This document shows, piece by piece, positions 47,037 through 59,541 of a stretch of 64,000 nt of DNA (the stretch's first letter is position 1; each line of letters opens with the position of its first letter). Position numbers and translations under genes: made by a program. Origin of the DNA: Sodiomyces alkalinus F11 (Eukaryota > Ascomycota > Sordariomycetes > Glomerellales > Plectosphaerellaceae); the NCBI RefSeq assembly GCF_003711515.1, contig NW_021167089.1, forward strand, positions 644,907-708,906, given 5' to 3'. A model generated the notes under the pieces. The model made no database searches. It was given only the letters and a program-made list of their open reading frames with translations, and had not been told where the DNA came from.

Positions 47037-48137
47037 ATGAATTCCAACACTCCTACCAACCTATCCCCTATTCCAGACATGTCCGCCATGCCCAGCGTCC
47101 ACTCCCCCGAAGATGAATGCGGTCCCGCTAATAGCCATAGCCAGGTTAATACGACTGAGGACCAAGTGACCATCGACTAGAAGGGCGTTCTTATCGATAT
47201 CGGATTAACGTCACTCGTCGAGCTGCTGCCCTCTGGCGACATTATCAAAACTGCCTGGCTAGGGCGCGATCGTGACGTGGAGCGCCGCGAAGAGCTCGCT
47301 CTCGAGTCCCGGATATACGACCTACTCGGCGAACATGCCTGTCTCGTCAAGAAGAAAGCTTGGGACGCCAGCGAGTCTACGTTGGTCTTAGAGTATATGC
47401 CGAACGGGACTCTGAAAGATTATCTCAGGGCATACCCAGAGGTGTCCGTCGAAACGCGACGACGATGGATTGAGCAGGCTGCCCAAGGCGTTCATCTTCT
47501 TCAAACCTTATCCATTATCCATTGCGACATTGGCCCGCACAATTTCCTATTAGATGCAGACCTGAACCTCAAGATCTCCGATTTCAGTGGCTCTTCGCTG
47601 CATGCATCGGGGACAAATACCCGCCCGGGGACTCGGTATACGGGCCCTGATTCGTATTGGACCGCGAAAAGGCCTCCGACGCCCGACGACGACTTTTTCG
47701 GACTCGGCTCGACTATCTATTTTATTATAACTGGGACCGCCCCTTTCGAGGAGATTCCCAGCCATGAAGTCGACAGGCGGTACCAGGCGCGCGAGTTCCC
47801 GGAGCTTACCGGAATCCAGTGTGCCGATGTAATCGCGAAATGCTGGCACCGAGAGATACGATCCGCCCAGGAGGTAGTCGACATGATCAAGACGCCGGGG
47901 CGCGGTCCCAGCTCCGGCACCTGCGATTCTGGCGTGATCAGCAACGGAGTCTTCGCCAATATCGGTCGCCTGAAGGCTTCGATAAATTGCCCGCGAGCAG
48001 TGCTTCTGGCGACTGTTGGATTCACCACAGCGACCCTTATGTATTTGGCAGCTATCAACCGGATACCTTTGGGTCTCAACAGAAGTCCTGGCCTGGCCTG
48101 GGTACCGTTCGAGCCGTGGTGGAGGGGACGACGATAG
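47037..48137 (+). pseudogene. Protein kinase-like gene with altered catalytic motifs and an early stop
   Basis: From ATG 47037 the frame reads MNSNTPTNLSPIPDMSAMPS and meets TAG at 47178-47180 (codon 48), where tryptophan (TGG) is likely. It is then open to 48137. The kinase fold is clear: LESRIYDLLGEHACLV, LVLEYMPNGTLKDYL, IIHCDIGPHNFLLD and LKISDFSGSSL. In the catalytic loop HRD is replaced by HCD and DFG by DFS, which I recall as typical of a fungal kinase-like subfamily. The aspartates are kept. A hydrophobic segment (AVLLATVGFTTATLMYLAAI) follows the kinase domain near the C-terminus. No in-frame ATG lies between the stop and the kinase core, so a normal product is unlikely. Confidence 0.65.
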
Positions 48138-48245
48138 ACTTTGACTTCAAGTTATCTCTTTACGCCTGGTTTGGAACAAAAGGGAGGGCGTTCGGTGGTC
48201 TCAGGCATCAACCAATGTTTTACGCAGACAGAAACCCACAAACTC

Positions 48246-49200
48246 ATGCACTCGATTGAAGGAGGAAGGCCCACCAGATCAACAACATGGCCGTATAGGG
48301 CTGAGAGTAAAGACAAGTCTAAGGAACAGCTCAGGTATGAGTCGTTTCTCAAGTGCCAGGCTACTACAGACTCACCTACTCAGCCGAATCGCCAAGTCAA
48401 GGAATCAGGCTCGGCCCGTTTAATAAGGCGCAGTCACAGTATCCTCTTCCCCTCCCTCTCCAACTGTGCCCCAGAGTTCGAGTGCAACACCTGCGGCCGC
48501 GACTTTGGCAGCCACCAAGCCTTGAATCTACATATGGATGCGCTTGACCACGGGGTTGACCACGAATGTGACGATTGTTCCGATATATTTTCCGACGAGG
48601 AAGATCTGCGCGACCACGAGCTTAGCGAGCATTACTACTGCGACCCTTGCGATAAGTATTTCGGTGGCTGGAACGCCATCAACAATGTATGTCACCGTGA
48701 TGCACAATGTGGAGTCAAGGGGCTGACAAGAAAGAATAGCATCGCAACAGCAATCGACATGCCAGTGACAAGGTGGCGTGCCTCTTTTGCGGCAAGGACT
48801 ACGCTGCTGCTTCTGGCGCGACCCATTATGTGGAGCGTGGCTGCTGTCCGAAAGCGCCTGTTGATCGAATGGAGTTTTACGAAGCAGTTCGAAAACGCGA
48901 CCCGACCGGGATTCTTACCAAAACGTTGTTGACGAGGCCGACCGGTGCGAACCACGTGGGATTCTATCAATCTACTAAGAAATGCTGGAATTCGGAAGCT
49001 AGCGTGTTTGAGTGCTACTTCTGCCACCGTCGCTTTAAAGCATAGAGATCCCTTGATCGGCATCTTAATTCCCTAGTGCACCAGCAAAGTCTTTATCATT
49101 GTCTGAATCCCAAGTGCCGCAAGGACTTTGGGACACTCGCAGCAGTTATGAGTCACCTCGGGAGCGAAAGCTGTGGTTTTATTCGCTTCCGGGCCGTCCA
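48246..49200 (+). pseudogene. C2H2-type zinc-finger protein gene with a nonsense codon
   Basis: Exon 1 (48246-48686) carries FECNTCGRDFGSHQALNLHM, HECDDCSDIFSDEEDLRDHE and YYCDPCDKYF. An intron with a GTATGT donor and a GCTGAC branch joins INN to HRNSNRH. Exon 2 from 48740 adds ACLFCGKDYAAASGATHYVE and FECYFCHRRFKA. A TAG at 49043-49045 stands where glutamine (CAG) would continue the finger. After it the same frame continues RSLDRHLNSLVHQQSLYHCL and CRKDFGTLAAVMSHLGSESC, ending GFIRFRAVQ before another TAG. So one CpA-to-TpA change probably truncated the protein by about 50 residues. A shortened product remains possible. Fungal proteins of this pattern are uncharacterised. Confidence 0.7.
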
Positions 49201-51333
49201 ATAGATGTTCAACAGCGTCTTACAACCCGGCCGTATGATCACGTTTTGATTATTTGCGCCTCCGAGTTCGCGAGGTCGCTGTTGATTTGGATCCTCGATA
49301 AAGGGCTTCAGGTTATCAGCACGGCGACTCGAGATATAACAGTGAAGTACGAGACAGCTTTTCAGCCCGTGCCTATGGGGAGCCAACCAATTATTGTCAG
49401 TGTTTTGCGTTCAGCTAATAGTCCAAGCTTCCCTTTTTCGCATAGCACAAATCGGCAAAGATCAGCCGATAATGATGCTGTCCTAGGCCATGAGGTACAT
49501 GTTGGGAAGATGAGAAGGGAGAAGGGTCTATGGGGAGGGGCAGGGAGGCCAACATTGAACAACCCCGTGCCAGGCTCATACGGTTCTATCCAAGGGCGCA
49601 GCGTTCACAAGTCTAGCAAGGACCTCCACCTTCGATGTGACGTAACATGGTCCCTTTGATTCGTGAGGGTAGCGTCTGTCTTTCCTGGAACGGCAGCGGC
49701 AAGGTTGATGGGGAGGAATAAGGGAGGGAAAATAGGGAGCTCGCGGGCGAGAGAGAGCTTTGGGGGGGAAAGCGGAAGCCAGCTGGCAGACGCCAACCCC
49801 CCAGAGAGGAGAACGATCGGGTAAGGACATCATAGCATGCCCATAGAGGGCAGCAACAATGCATGATCCACGGCCGGTCTGGCGTGTCGAGCTGCCTCGA
49901 TGGACCAGGATCAAGGCTGTGCCGGGGCGGAGTAAGAGGGTGAAAATGCCTGGTGGCCGGGGTCACTTTCTTGTCGGCTGGGGCACACGGATAAACAAAT
50001 ACACAAAAGGTCACTTTGCCACAGCTTTCTTTAGAAGTCGCTTCCAGCGTTGTTCTGTTGGTGTCCGACTTGCAAGTGTCGTTTCCTGCGCCCAATTAAA
50101 TTGGAGTAAACGCGAAGAACTTGTAGGTATGGCAGCCTATAAGGCCTATCATCATGACCTTCTTGCTCGATGTCTTTAAGTCGCTAGCTAAATTTGCAAG
50201 AGAAAAACATGTCTCCCAAGGGAAGCAAATTCCTCTGAGGTTGGCTAGGAACATGTGCCTATCAAGCAGCAGAACATGGTGGGCGGCTACGGATTTGTCC
50301 GTCGCTTTGTGTCCCTCCTCCCCCCTCCCCCCGAGTGGAATCCACGCTCGGAGCATTGCTAGGTATTTGGACCCCGTGACAATGCCGCTGTTCGTGGTCG
50401 GGTAGGCGGCGGCTTAGGCGATGGCGAGCGGCAGGTGGGCAAGATCGATCAGCCTGGTTAGCAGCGGGTACGCAATCAGGTGGGAGTTGCGGGGTAATTG
50501 GCAACAGCACTGGGTGCTTATGGTTTGGTCATGGCCCTGAAGTTGGGGCATTCTGTATGAGTTGCTTACTGAGAGATTTCACATTATGCGGGCGTTACTG
50601 ACAGAGAAACCTCCTTGGTAGCGGCAGTAACGTCGCTGATCTGTTGGACAATATGATGGCTCCACCAGGGTCGCCAACCGACACCGCAGCTCTAATCACT
50701 AACACGCAATACAACTTCGGTTCGCCCCGTCCGCCCTAAAATTGGCTCGTGCATTACCAGTTCATGCGAAAGGTAAAGCTATGTGGTGTAACGCGCAAAC
50801 AACTAACGATTTGTTCGTTGATGTGATGTATATTAGAGCTCCGATGCACCTCTGCACCAACCGCATTATGCAAGTGTGCCGACTTGTTCCTCGCCATCTG
50901 CCTTCATGGCACTGTCGCCTGCACGCCGGTTACCGCACGCCCAATGACTTTCAACCGCCCCGTCGCCAGACCTGAGCTTTCAGGACGTGGTCGCCTCCAC
51001 GTTGGAAACCGCACACCCAATGGCTTTCGATCGCCTCGTCGCCAATGGTGAGATCCCGCGACGTTATTGCTTGCACGATGAAGACTGCTCGATCGATGAC
51101 TTTCAGCCGTCTTGGGGCATGGCATGGCGCAGGCTTGGTGCGATTGTGCGCCAGTCAGCATCGGCGAGAATGTGAAGCTGTCTTTTTGCGGTGCCCTGTG
51201 TGACACTTGCTCTCCACACGAACGCACCCTGAGCAAAGCTATATATTTGTACGTTCAAGACACAACAGATATCATCCTGCTGCCCGCATCTCTCCCACCA
51301 ATCTACCAGCAGCACAGCCTGCCACACGCCACC
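49201..51333. other. 2.1-kb stretch with no gene recognised
   Basis: No recognised domain or exon chain is visible on either strand. A TATA-like ATATATTTG at about 51240, 90 nt before the next start codon, probably serves the following gene. Confidence 0.45.
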
Positions 51334-52985
51334 ATGTCGCCGGCGGACAACCATACGCCCCGGAAGGCGGATCCGTCTCCGAGCCCAGGACCAGAACATG
51401 TCATTGACGAATTCATCTCGGTAGTCAATAAACTATCCTCCGACAAGAGCTTCCAAGGTATGAAGGACATTGCTCTGCATAATAACAAACTCAGAAAGGA
51501 GCTCGACGAGACTACGACCGCCTACAACAGAAACCTCGGCGAGTTGACGCGACTGACTGTGGATCGACACGCTGAAAAGGCGAGGTTTGAAAAGACGATA
51601 CAGGAGCAGGCCAAGCAACACATCAAAGCCACAGAGGAAAAAGCGGCAGCTTATCGAAAGCTCAAGGGAGAGCAAGACACCGCGACTGGATTGCGAGAGA
51701 AGATCAAGGCCCTTGAGAACGATGTAAAACGATCAATTGCAACCGTCAAGAGCCACGAAGACCACGCTGCGAAACTCGTCAAAACTGTCACCACTCAGGA
51801 GGAAAAACTGGATTTGGCGAGCAAAGAAATATCCAAACTGCAGAAAGATTTGCAATCCGCCAACAACAAGCTCAAATCCCAATCCGAAGCCTTGATGACA
51901 GCCCAGAACGAGCTCGCTTCATTTCGATCCTGCACAGCAACATTGACACACCTGAGGGTCGTGAGACCGAAAATGTAAGCGGTGAAATGAGTTTTGAAAC
52001 AGCTTTGTGTATGTATTCTAACGTTTCTATCAGCTCCCAAATGTTGGCCATGACGTTCAACGAAGCCACCGACCTGTTCAGGGCATTCCTCGGCCACGAC
52101 ATGGGTGAAGATCAGCTGCAGAACCCCAGATGCTGGGACCGTATCAGGGATCACGCAGCCATACAGCGTGCGATCCCGCTTCCCGCCTCAAACTCGGCCC
52201 CGGCGAAGCGGATGCGGGTCATCGCCGGCCTGTCAATTTACGCCAGGGCACTCGCCAGCTTCGTCTTGCAGCCGACGTACCTCTCCTTGGGTACAGGTGC
52301 CGATAATATGTTGGATATGCTACCTGGGGCAAACCTGTACCAGGATGAGCTTGTTCGTTCTGTGCTGCTCGCGGTATTGCCCGATCAGCAGAAGACGCGC
52401 CGAGACGAATGCGCCGATCTTGCCGTCGAGGAGGTCGTGGCGGCGGTGGCTGGTATTGTACCGGCCGAGCAACACGCGCCGTTCAAGTTGAAGCTCAGTC
52501 ATCTCACAGGCGAGCTGTGCAGCAACTGGCAGTTGGTGCAGAGGCTTAAAGAACGAGTTGGGCCGTGTTTTGCTCTAGAGAACCTCGACGATTGGCAACC
52601 ACTACCGAGATGGCCAGGTCCGAGTCCGTCAGGGAATAGCACGAAGTCGACTCCACCACGACAGGGAGGCAAGGAAAGTCAGCCAAAGCGGCCAGAGTCG
52701 GAGCCTGCAACATTTTCCGTCGGAGATGTAGTCAAGGTTGTGTGGCCGGCTTTTGTTGACGTCACTGCCGACCAGGCCGAAGATGGCGAAGAAAACCCAT
52801 CAGATCTCATTCATCATGGGTATATGCTCACACGGGGCGATGCCCAAGACGCCGCGAATGAGGAGATGCCGCGGCGGGCCATGCGGAGAACGGTGCGCGA
52901 CGGCAATGCCGTGGCGCAAAGAAGGAGGCGAGACTCGGCGGTTTTTTTATCACAGGGAGCGTCCGATGGATCGGCCGGCAAGTAG
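51334..52985 (+). CDS. Coiled-coil protein of unknown function
   Basis: Exons 51334-51974 and 52034-52985 encode 530 aa. The ATG has a strong context (GCCACCATGTCG). Residues 40-200 form a charged coiled coil rich in Lys, Glu and Ala (IKALENDVKRSIATVKSHED is typical). The second exon has a helical globular stretch (EATDLFRAFLGHDMGEDQLQ, LYQDELVRSVLLAVLPD) and an Arg-rich tail. Fungal relatives of this layout exist, but I know no function. The donor GTAAGC and acceptor TATCAG keep the frame. It is one of the few island genes without a stop. Confidence 0.65.
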
Positions 52986-53508
52986 CTCGTCGCCGCCGGC
53001 GGAAAAGTAGGGCGTGGTAGAAGGGATGATGAGATTTCGCTACCAAAGCAGACTACAGCTTGAAATACACTTAACTTTGCGGACCTGAAGCAGTCCTGTG
53101 TGTGTCAGGGACGGTCAATGTAGTGAGTGCCATCGCAGCGGATGATCGTGACTGTCAATGGGTTACGATGCGTCATCATGTTGAACCTTGCTGTCACTCT
53201 CTGACGCGAGATGTTAGTTGACATGTGCACCTACCATGTACAGTATAGAGAGCGACTCTCTACTCGTTATTCGGGCAGAGCTACGTCTGTCTGTGAAATC
53301 TCTCGGTCCCCAACACAGCCTGGTGGGTGTTGGGCACTGCGCTACACCACTTATCAATACATCACGAGTCATGGGGTCGAAGAAATGAGGGGGCGCCATG
53401 TCTCGTGCAACGTCCTGTGGCTCGGCCTGGAATTGTGTTGCACCAAACCGACAAATGTGTTCTATCTTGTCGGCACGACCGATGCTCAATTATGACGACG
53501 CTACAAGT
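52986..53508. other. Intergenic region, no gene recognised
   Basis: This lies between the stop codons of the convergent coiled-coil and Myb-like genes. No gene or structured element is visible. Confidence 0.5.
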
Positions 53509-55230
53509 TCACGGTCTCTTTTTGAGCTTCGTACAATAATGCACCTGAAGCGATGCGATGCTCCGTCCCGGGTACCGCGCCGCAAACTGTTCATAGATCC
53601 CACGCCAGGGCAGCTGTCCATCTTCCTTCAGTTGGATAAGGTAGCTGTCTTCTTCCTCTGAGAAGGGCATTCCCGAGCTCGACCCGCGCGTCTGCCTCCT
53701 CTTCGCCCGATCTTGACCTTCCAGACTTCTTGGGGATGTCGTTCCACGCCGTCTCCTGGCCGAGATGGCCTGAGCATGCGCGTGTGGCCGCTGGCCCCAA
53801 TTGGGATCCCATTGAAATTGTAGCTGGAATTGGGGAACACCGCCCACCAGCACACGCTTAAGTGAGGCGTTTGCGAGTGGCCATTCCGTGAAGGTGGCGG
53901 ATACATCCTCCTCCGCTGACTCCTGACTGGATGGGGTGCGCGAGCGTGGCGGGGTAATGGCAATAGGACTTGCAGGTTTCGTGGTACTGTGGCCTTTGGC
54001 AAGCGTAGCCGCCGGTCGCAAGTGCTGCAAGAAACCGTTCACCGCCTCAGATCGTAAACGACGGCGCGCGGACATGAGCTGACCACGACTACCTAAACTG
54101 CGACTTCTAGGCCTGGTCGGACTTGGTGACGGCTCTATAGTATAGTCTGTGTCGCTCGAGTCGGATGATTCGGACGAGGAGTCTTCGTCCGACGGTGTGG
54201 CTCGCCGTCGATGGGAATTGGCTTCCGTTTTGCGTCGAGCAGTCGCTATGGCTTGTAAGCGCATGCTCGATCGTCGGGGTCCTTCCGTGTCGAGGTTCGC
54301 ATGCCGGTGTCTTCTGAGCGCAGGTGGAGGGAGAAGAGGGCTGTTGCCTTCCGGGAACGACAGATTCCGTTCAGAACTTTCACATCGCGATCGAGTTCCT
54401 TGGGCGCTATGATTCCCGGGGCTCACATCGCTCGCGGGCGACTACTGTGAAGAGCACGCAAGTCCTTGCGACCCGAATGATTGAGAGGAATTGAGCGGCT
54501 TCGCACCAGCGCATGGAAGACCCCTGCCCAATGCTGAGCCCTCGTGAGTCGGACCGTTGGTCCACCCGTCGAGCAACCGATCAAGATCCCTCATATCTAC
54601 TGGACGGGGAGGCTGAGTGCGATCTGTGTCAATGGCTGGGAACAGAGCAGACACTGTATCACCGTGCCGACTTGAGCAGCCGAGAGGAGAACAGTGACAT
54701 GCCAGGTGTACTGATGTGGTAGGAGTGCCCATTGCGGTATCGGATGATCCCAGACCCCTTCCCATGCTTTCGCGAGTGCACGAAAAAGGGAAATCCTCCA
54801 TGGCTGCGGATCTTGTGGGAGCTGTGCCTGGTGGATACACCGAGAACTGTGTCGGGATGGAGTTCTCGTCGCAGGCCGGAGAGAAGGGACCCTGAGGGAT
54901 GGCCGAACCCAAATCCGGCGGAAGGCCGGCATTGACAGAGCCAGCCATTGCCCGTGGTGGCATAGTCTCTGGGTCCTTGTCGGCGTCATCGCGGCTGCTT
55001 GCATCACACTGGGTTTCGTCTACCTCGATCACTTCGCGGGACGAGGTTGCGCGACAAATGCCCCAGGGCCCTGCACTGATGTCTGGAGCAGGGACGGCCG
55101 AGTTCTGGGGCAGAGTCGATAGAGCTGAGCTGCTCAGGGGTCGAATGTTGGCGGTAGGCTGGGGAGGTCTTGGAGCAGGAGGCTGATAGAATTGAACATG
55201 ATCGAGACTGATGTGTGTTGAGCGAGGCAT
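53509..55230 (-). pseudogene. Myb/SANT-like protein gene interrupted by one stop codon
   Basis: From ATG at 55230 the frame MPRSTHISLDHVQFYQ runs to a TAG at 54442-54444 (codon 263) and continues in the same frame to 53509, about 574 codons in all. The N-terminal half is Pro/Ser-rich. The second half has an acidic Ser patch (DEDSSSESSDSSDTDYTIEP) and near its end a Myb-like helix set, FSEEEDSYLIQLKEDGQLPW followed by FAARYPGRSIASLQVHY. In fungi this fold is often DNA-binding or chromatin-associated. The stop could be CAG or TGG changed by RIP, or could lie in an intron I fail to see. A shortened product without the Myb-like region is the default outcome. Confidence 0.6.
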
Positions 55231-56587
55231 TTTGAAAGCCTGCAAGCGTGAAAGAACGTGGGAATATGATGAGGACGAGACTCAAGATGTGGGTGAACGA
55301 GTAGCATTTTATAGATCGTTCCATGGTCCATGCCTACAATGATCTTCTTGCTCTCTTGCCCCTCTCGAAGATCTGACTAGCCATGCTCCTCACAGAAAGG
55401 GAATGCCCATGCAAGCGCATGGCGCCGCCCTCAATTTGGCAATGCCGCTCATCGCCATCAACCAAGGAGATGAGGTAGGCGCCTCCTCCCAAAATGCAAA
55501 AGCATCCGCCTTTCCCGAGCTTTCTGGTCGTGATCCCGGGCCAAGTCCCATCAGCGGGCCATACCAATGCGACGCGCAGCAAGACAAAACCAGCCTTGAC
55601 TAACGAGTCCGCCTTCCCTTGGTCCGGGCTGTGGAGCGTGAGGGGGAGTACGAGAAGGCAGCAGGATTGCGTCGTCAGCTGCATTTCGCGCTCGAGACCA
55701 TCGGGGGGCTTCTTGCCGCAAAGATGACCGAAGAATCGGCCCATCTCGGCATGACCGAGGCGCCTGAATGTGGGACAGAAGCAACGTTGCACTGCGCGTC
55801 CGTGGCTGCGCCTCCTATTCTCTTTGAAGCTAACATGGGAACCAGCGTTCCTGACCCCATGTGCGTCCCCCTTTTCCCTGCATCAGCGTCTCATGTCGCG
55901 TTCGAGCTCCCCTGCTGTGCCCAAACGCGAGGAAACTGGTCGTCGAAAGCGGGTAGGATCAGCACACCGCAAAACGCTTGGACGGGTCTTGACAGGTCCA
56001 GACTGGTCGAAGAGGGAGGGCAGGAAAGCCGCGAGGTCGTCGGGCTGGAGACGTGGCCTGAAGTGCTCGAATGGAGATGGCACTGCTGATAACGCCTGCT
56101 TTCGACAGCTCTCAGTCGATAGAGCTGACGTCGAGGCGCTTCAACCGACCTATGCAGGAAGATGTGACTGCAAGCGACAAGTTCGTCAGTCAGGGCCATG
56201 GGAAAGCAACTCAGTGGAACATGCACATTAAGCAACTCACGAAGCCGGTCAGGACCGAGTCGAGGCAAGAGGCGGAAGGACCCAGGACCGCCTGGGGCGC
56301 TAACCTATGCAAGAGCATGACGGCGGAAATTGCGACGGCCTGAGGCAAGTAGCCGAGAGGAAGGGAACGAGGCGATGACCGGGAGATGAGGAAGCGGTGA
56401 CCGGGACGTGAAGAGGGACGAAACGAGTAGACAGTACACGAGAGGTCGTCGAGCGGGAGGGCCGCCGTACTTATGGAGGGGAGCGGCGAGGCCCGTGCGC
56501 GTAGCCAGTCCAAACAGGGCGGACGTGGCGCGATGCCTGTTTGGGGGGACCGCCATTCCCGGAGGGGCAGGCAGCGAGTCCGCGATT
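55231..56587. other. Non-coding right part of the island
   Basis: The open frames overlap on both strands and lack recognisable motifs. The composition is GC-rich, in sharp contrast with the Harbinger remnant that begins at 56588. Confidence 0.5.
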
Positions 56588-59541
56588 ACTAAGTTAGTAG
56601 GATTTTATATAGGAGAGCTTAGTGAAGCAAAAACACGCTAATAACTTAGTGGTTTTTTCACTAAAATAGGATCCATAATTAGCCACACCGTAGTTAGTAA
56701 GGCTAACGACGATACTATTGCTATTTAAGTTAACGGAATTATAGGCGACTATAAGCTAATTATTCTAATATTAATTCTATAACGGCCCGATATCTAATAG
56801 CGCCTCCTAGGGTATAAAAATATATATTAGCGAAGTTATAGTAATTACCCTATAATCACGATAAGGATTATAAGGGGTATTTTAGTCGGCTCCGATATAG
56901 TATTCCGGGACTTATTCCGACTTAGTTAGCTCGAATTTTATCGCCTAATAGAATAGGTAATATTAAACGGCACCGTTAGAGAAACCTCTTACTATATAAG
57001 AACGTGGAAGGTTATACTCTTCCTCTATATTATCAATTATAATGTATCCCTGCGTAATATATACTACCGCTTTAAGATATCGTTAAATACGGGATCGCGT
57101 ATCTTTAACAAGGTCCTAGATACGATATATTAGCTTTATATCGAATACGTTAAGTAATCTTTATACCAATACGTATCGCGATATATCGAACTATCACGAT
57201 ATAATAATTAGTTTAATGGCTATATCAGAGTAATTAACGGAACCTATATCTTAGCGTAGGTGCTACCTAATATATAACGGCGGTTCTATAATCGGAAAGG
57301 ATAACTTACCTAAAATATCCCCGCGGTAGTCGATTTTAACCTCTTATTTACGTATATCCTAGCTAGGGCTAAGGGTAGTATAAATAACGTATCCTTGCTT
57401 TAAGAGGCTTTCGCTAAATGGTCCTTTAACGTACCTAATAGGAGATTCTACCTCGCTAATAGTGGGTTTAGTAACGATAACCGAGGTATTGTAACCCTAT
57501 TCGATAGCAAGAGGTATTACCTTTAAGAATTTTCTAAAATAGAGTGGAAATATCTATTATTAAAGAAGCGATTTAACCGCCTCCACGCCGGCCACCGTAG
57601 CACTATTAAGCGCGTTTTTAGTGTACTAAAGAGGTCTTTTCGTATCCTTAATAGGAAGGTACCTGAATATACCCTCGAAAAGCAAATTATAATCGTGTAC
57701 GCGGTAACGGGGATCTAGAACTTTGTTAGGGCTATACGTAATAGTGTAGCGTTAATAATAATGGTGGATAGAGGATTTACTAAAGAAGAGGAATAGTAGC
57801 TATTATAGCTAGCTACCGAGCGAGCTAATTATAATATCGGTATTAAGAGCGGATTAGAAATAAGGTATTAGATAACTAAGATAACAGAATAGTAGTGGTA
57901 ATAGTTATTATTATAGAAAAGATATCGATATATTAAGTAGCACGTTAAGTACTATATCTACCTAGCTAGATATTAAGAGGTAGGAATAGTAGATAAGATA
58001 GAGCTATACCCCGCACTAAATCTATGTAGGTAAGTAGTGAATATTTCTAGCTAATTAAAGTATATAGAAAATAAGACTTAATCAGAATCCAGGTCTACCG
58101 TAAGGCTACGCCTCCTACCCTTACCACTATCACTATTATTACTACCTTTAATAACCTCTGCTATTTTTATAACCTCTGCTTTTATAAAGCTGTACTTCTT
58201 TAAAAACGCCCTTTTTTCCTCCTTTCTTAACGAGTTAAAAAGCGTTACTAGGTTAGAATTTTAAGTAATAAATTCCTCTACTATAATAATCCTATTAACG
58301 CTACCTAATTCCTCGAAGAAATCACGCTGATAATCGGTAATAGCGTTACTAAAAGAAGGCGTGTTCTAATATACTACTAACGTAAGCAGACTAGTTATTA
58401 GTGGATCTGTAGGTGCATTTTCCCTCCTATGATAGCGCTATAGAGTGTTATCTAAGATATCGTTATAAGGGATAGGCGAGCTTATTACGCTATTATTATT
58501 AGAATCCTAATATTATTACTTAGTGCGTTTAGGAATAGGCGTTAGCGTTAATACCGATTTCTAATACTTACATTAAACCAGCTCTTATATGTCGGCGATA
58601 TTCTAATCTATCGCGATAGTATTAGGTTAAATAAGCTTTAATAGGCTATCCACCTATTATACGCCTCCGCGCCTCCGAATACGCCTACTGATCTCGCCGT
58701 ATTTTATCTCGAATATATCCTACTACTCGTTAGTCGCTTCGATAATACCGCTCTAATTATCGTAGTTATTAATACTGGACTTACCGATTAGCGTTAGGAT
58801 AGCTCTTAGCTCTTTTTCTATACGATTAAGCTTTATTATTATCTCTTTAACTAATGGATTAGTTATAGGATATACTTCTTATATCTTAGGTAGGATCTTA
58901 GATAGCACTTATTATCTAGCTAACCTCTTATTACTTATAGCGAATAGGGTATTATCGCGATGCATAGTAACTAATAACTCGAAAAGTCGACGTTCGATAT
59001 AATCCTGCTATAATACCCGCGATCGTTTATTAGTAGACGAAGGAGTATTAGCTTATAACGCCGAGGTCCTTTTTATAGTAGGATTTTAACTAGTTATATC
59101 GTCTTCAGATATATCGTTATCGCTAGAGACATTAGAATTAGTGGTATCCCTCCTTTATATAAGGGGTTACTATTCGATATTTTAGTCTTCTTAAGTAGCC
59201 TCCCCGTTATTAACATCCTTAGTATTAGGGTCAGGTATATTACTAAGTGACCCTTCTATAATATCCTCTACACTAATAGAACCTAGGGCCGCTATATCGA
59301 TATACGTAGTAGTATTCACAATATTCTATACTAGTAAAAAGCGGTGTTTTTTATATACGAAAGACTTAATCCTGTATTACGGAATCGGCTTAATACTTCC
59401 CCGATATAACTCCCTTATTTCTGTATAAAAAGATATATCGAGGCTAAGCGACGGCGCTAAAATAGCGCCTTAGCAGCGTTATCACTTTCACAAAAATCGT
59501 GGTGAAATCTCACCAAGTTGATAAAATGGTCGAACGGGGCC
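56588..59541 (+). mobile_element. RIP-degraded PIF/Harbinger-type transposon (left end displaced or lost)
   Basis: The right end is GGGGCC before TTA (59542-59544), and its inverted complement begins GGCCCCGTTCGACCATTTTA. The plus strand holds HARBI1-type DDE transposase remnants between about 57280 and 57800: VDFNLLFTYILARAKGSINN, FYLANSGF, RGIVTLFDSKRYYL, RFNRLHAGHRSTIKRVFSVL, KRSFRILNRK and a typical RAIRNSVAL tail. TAG/TAA interrupt it. On the minus strand near 58660-58730 a frame reads EATNE, two stops at expected Trp, DIFEIKYGEISRRIRRRGG. This could be the Myb/SANT-type accessory protein of this superfamily, at lower confidence. No left terminus is seen here; a matching one lies at 28951. 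Confidence 0.8.

Noticed and set aside
55334..56343. Several overlapping frames of 100-156 codons on both strands
   Set aside because: They overlap each other in different frames, have no domain and no splice-linked extension.
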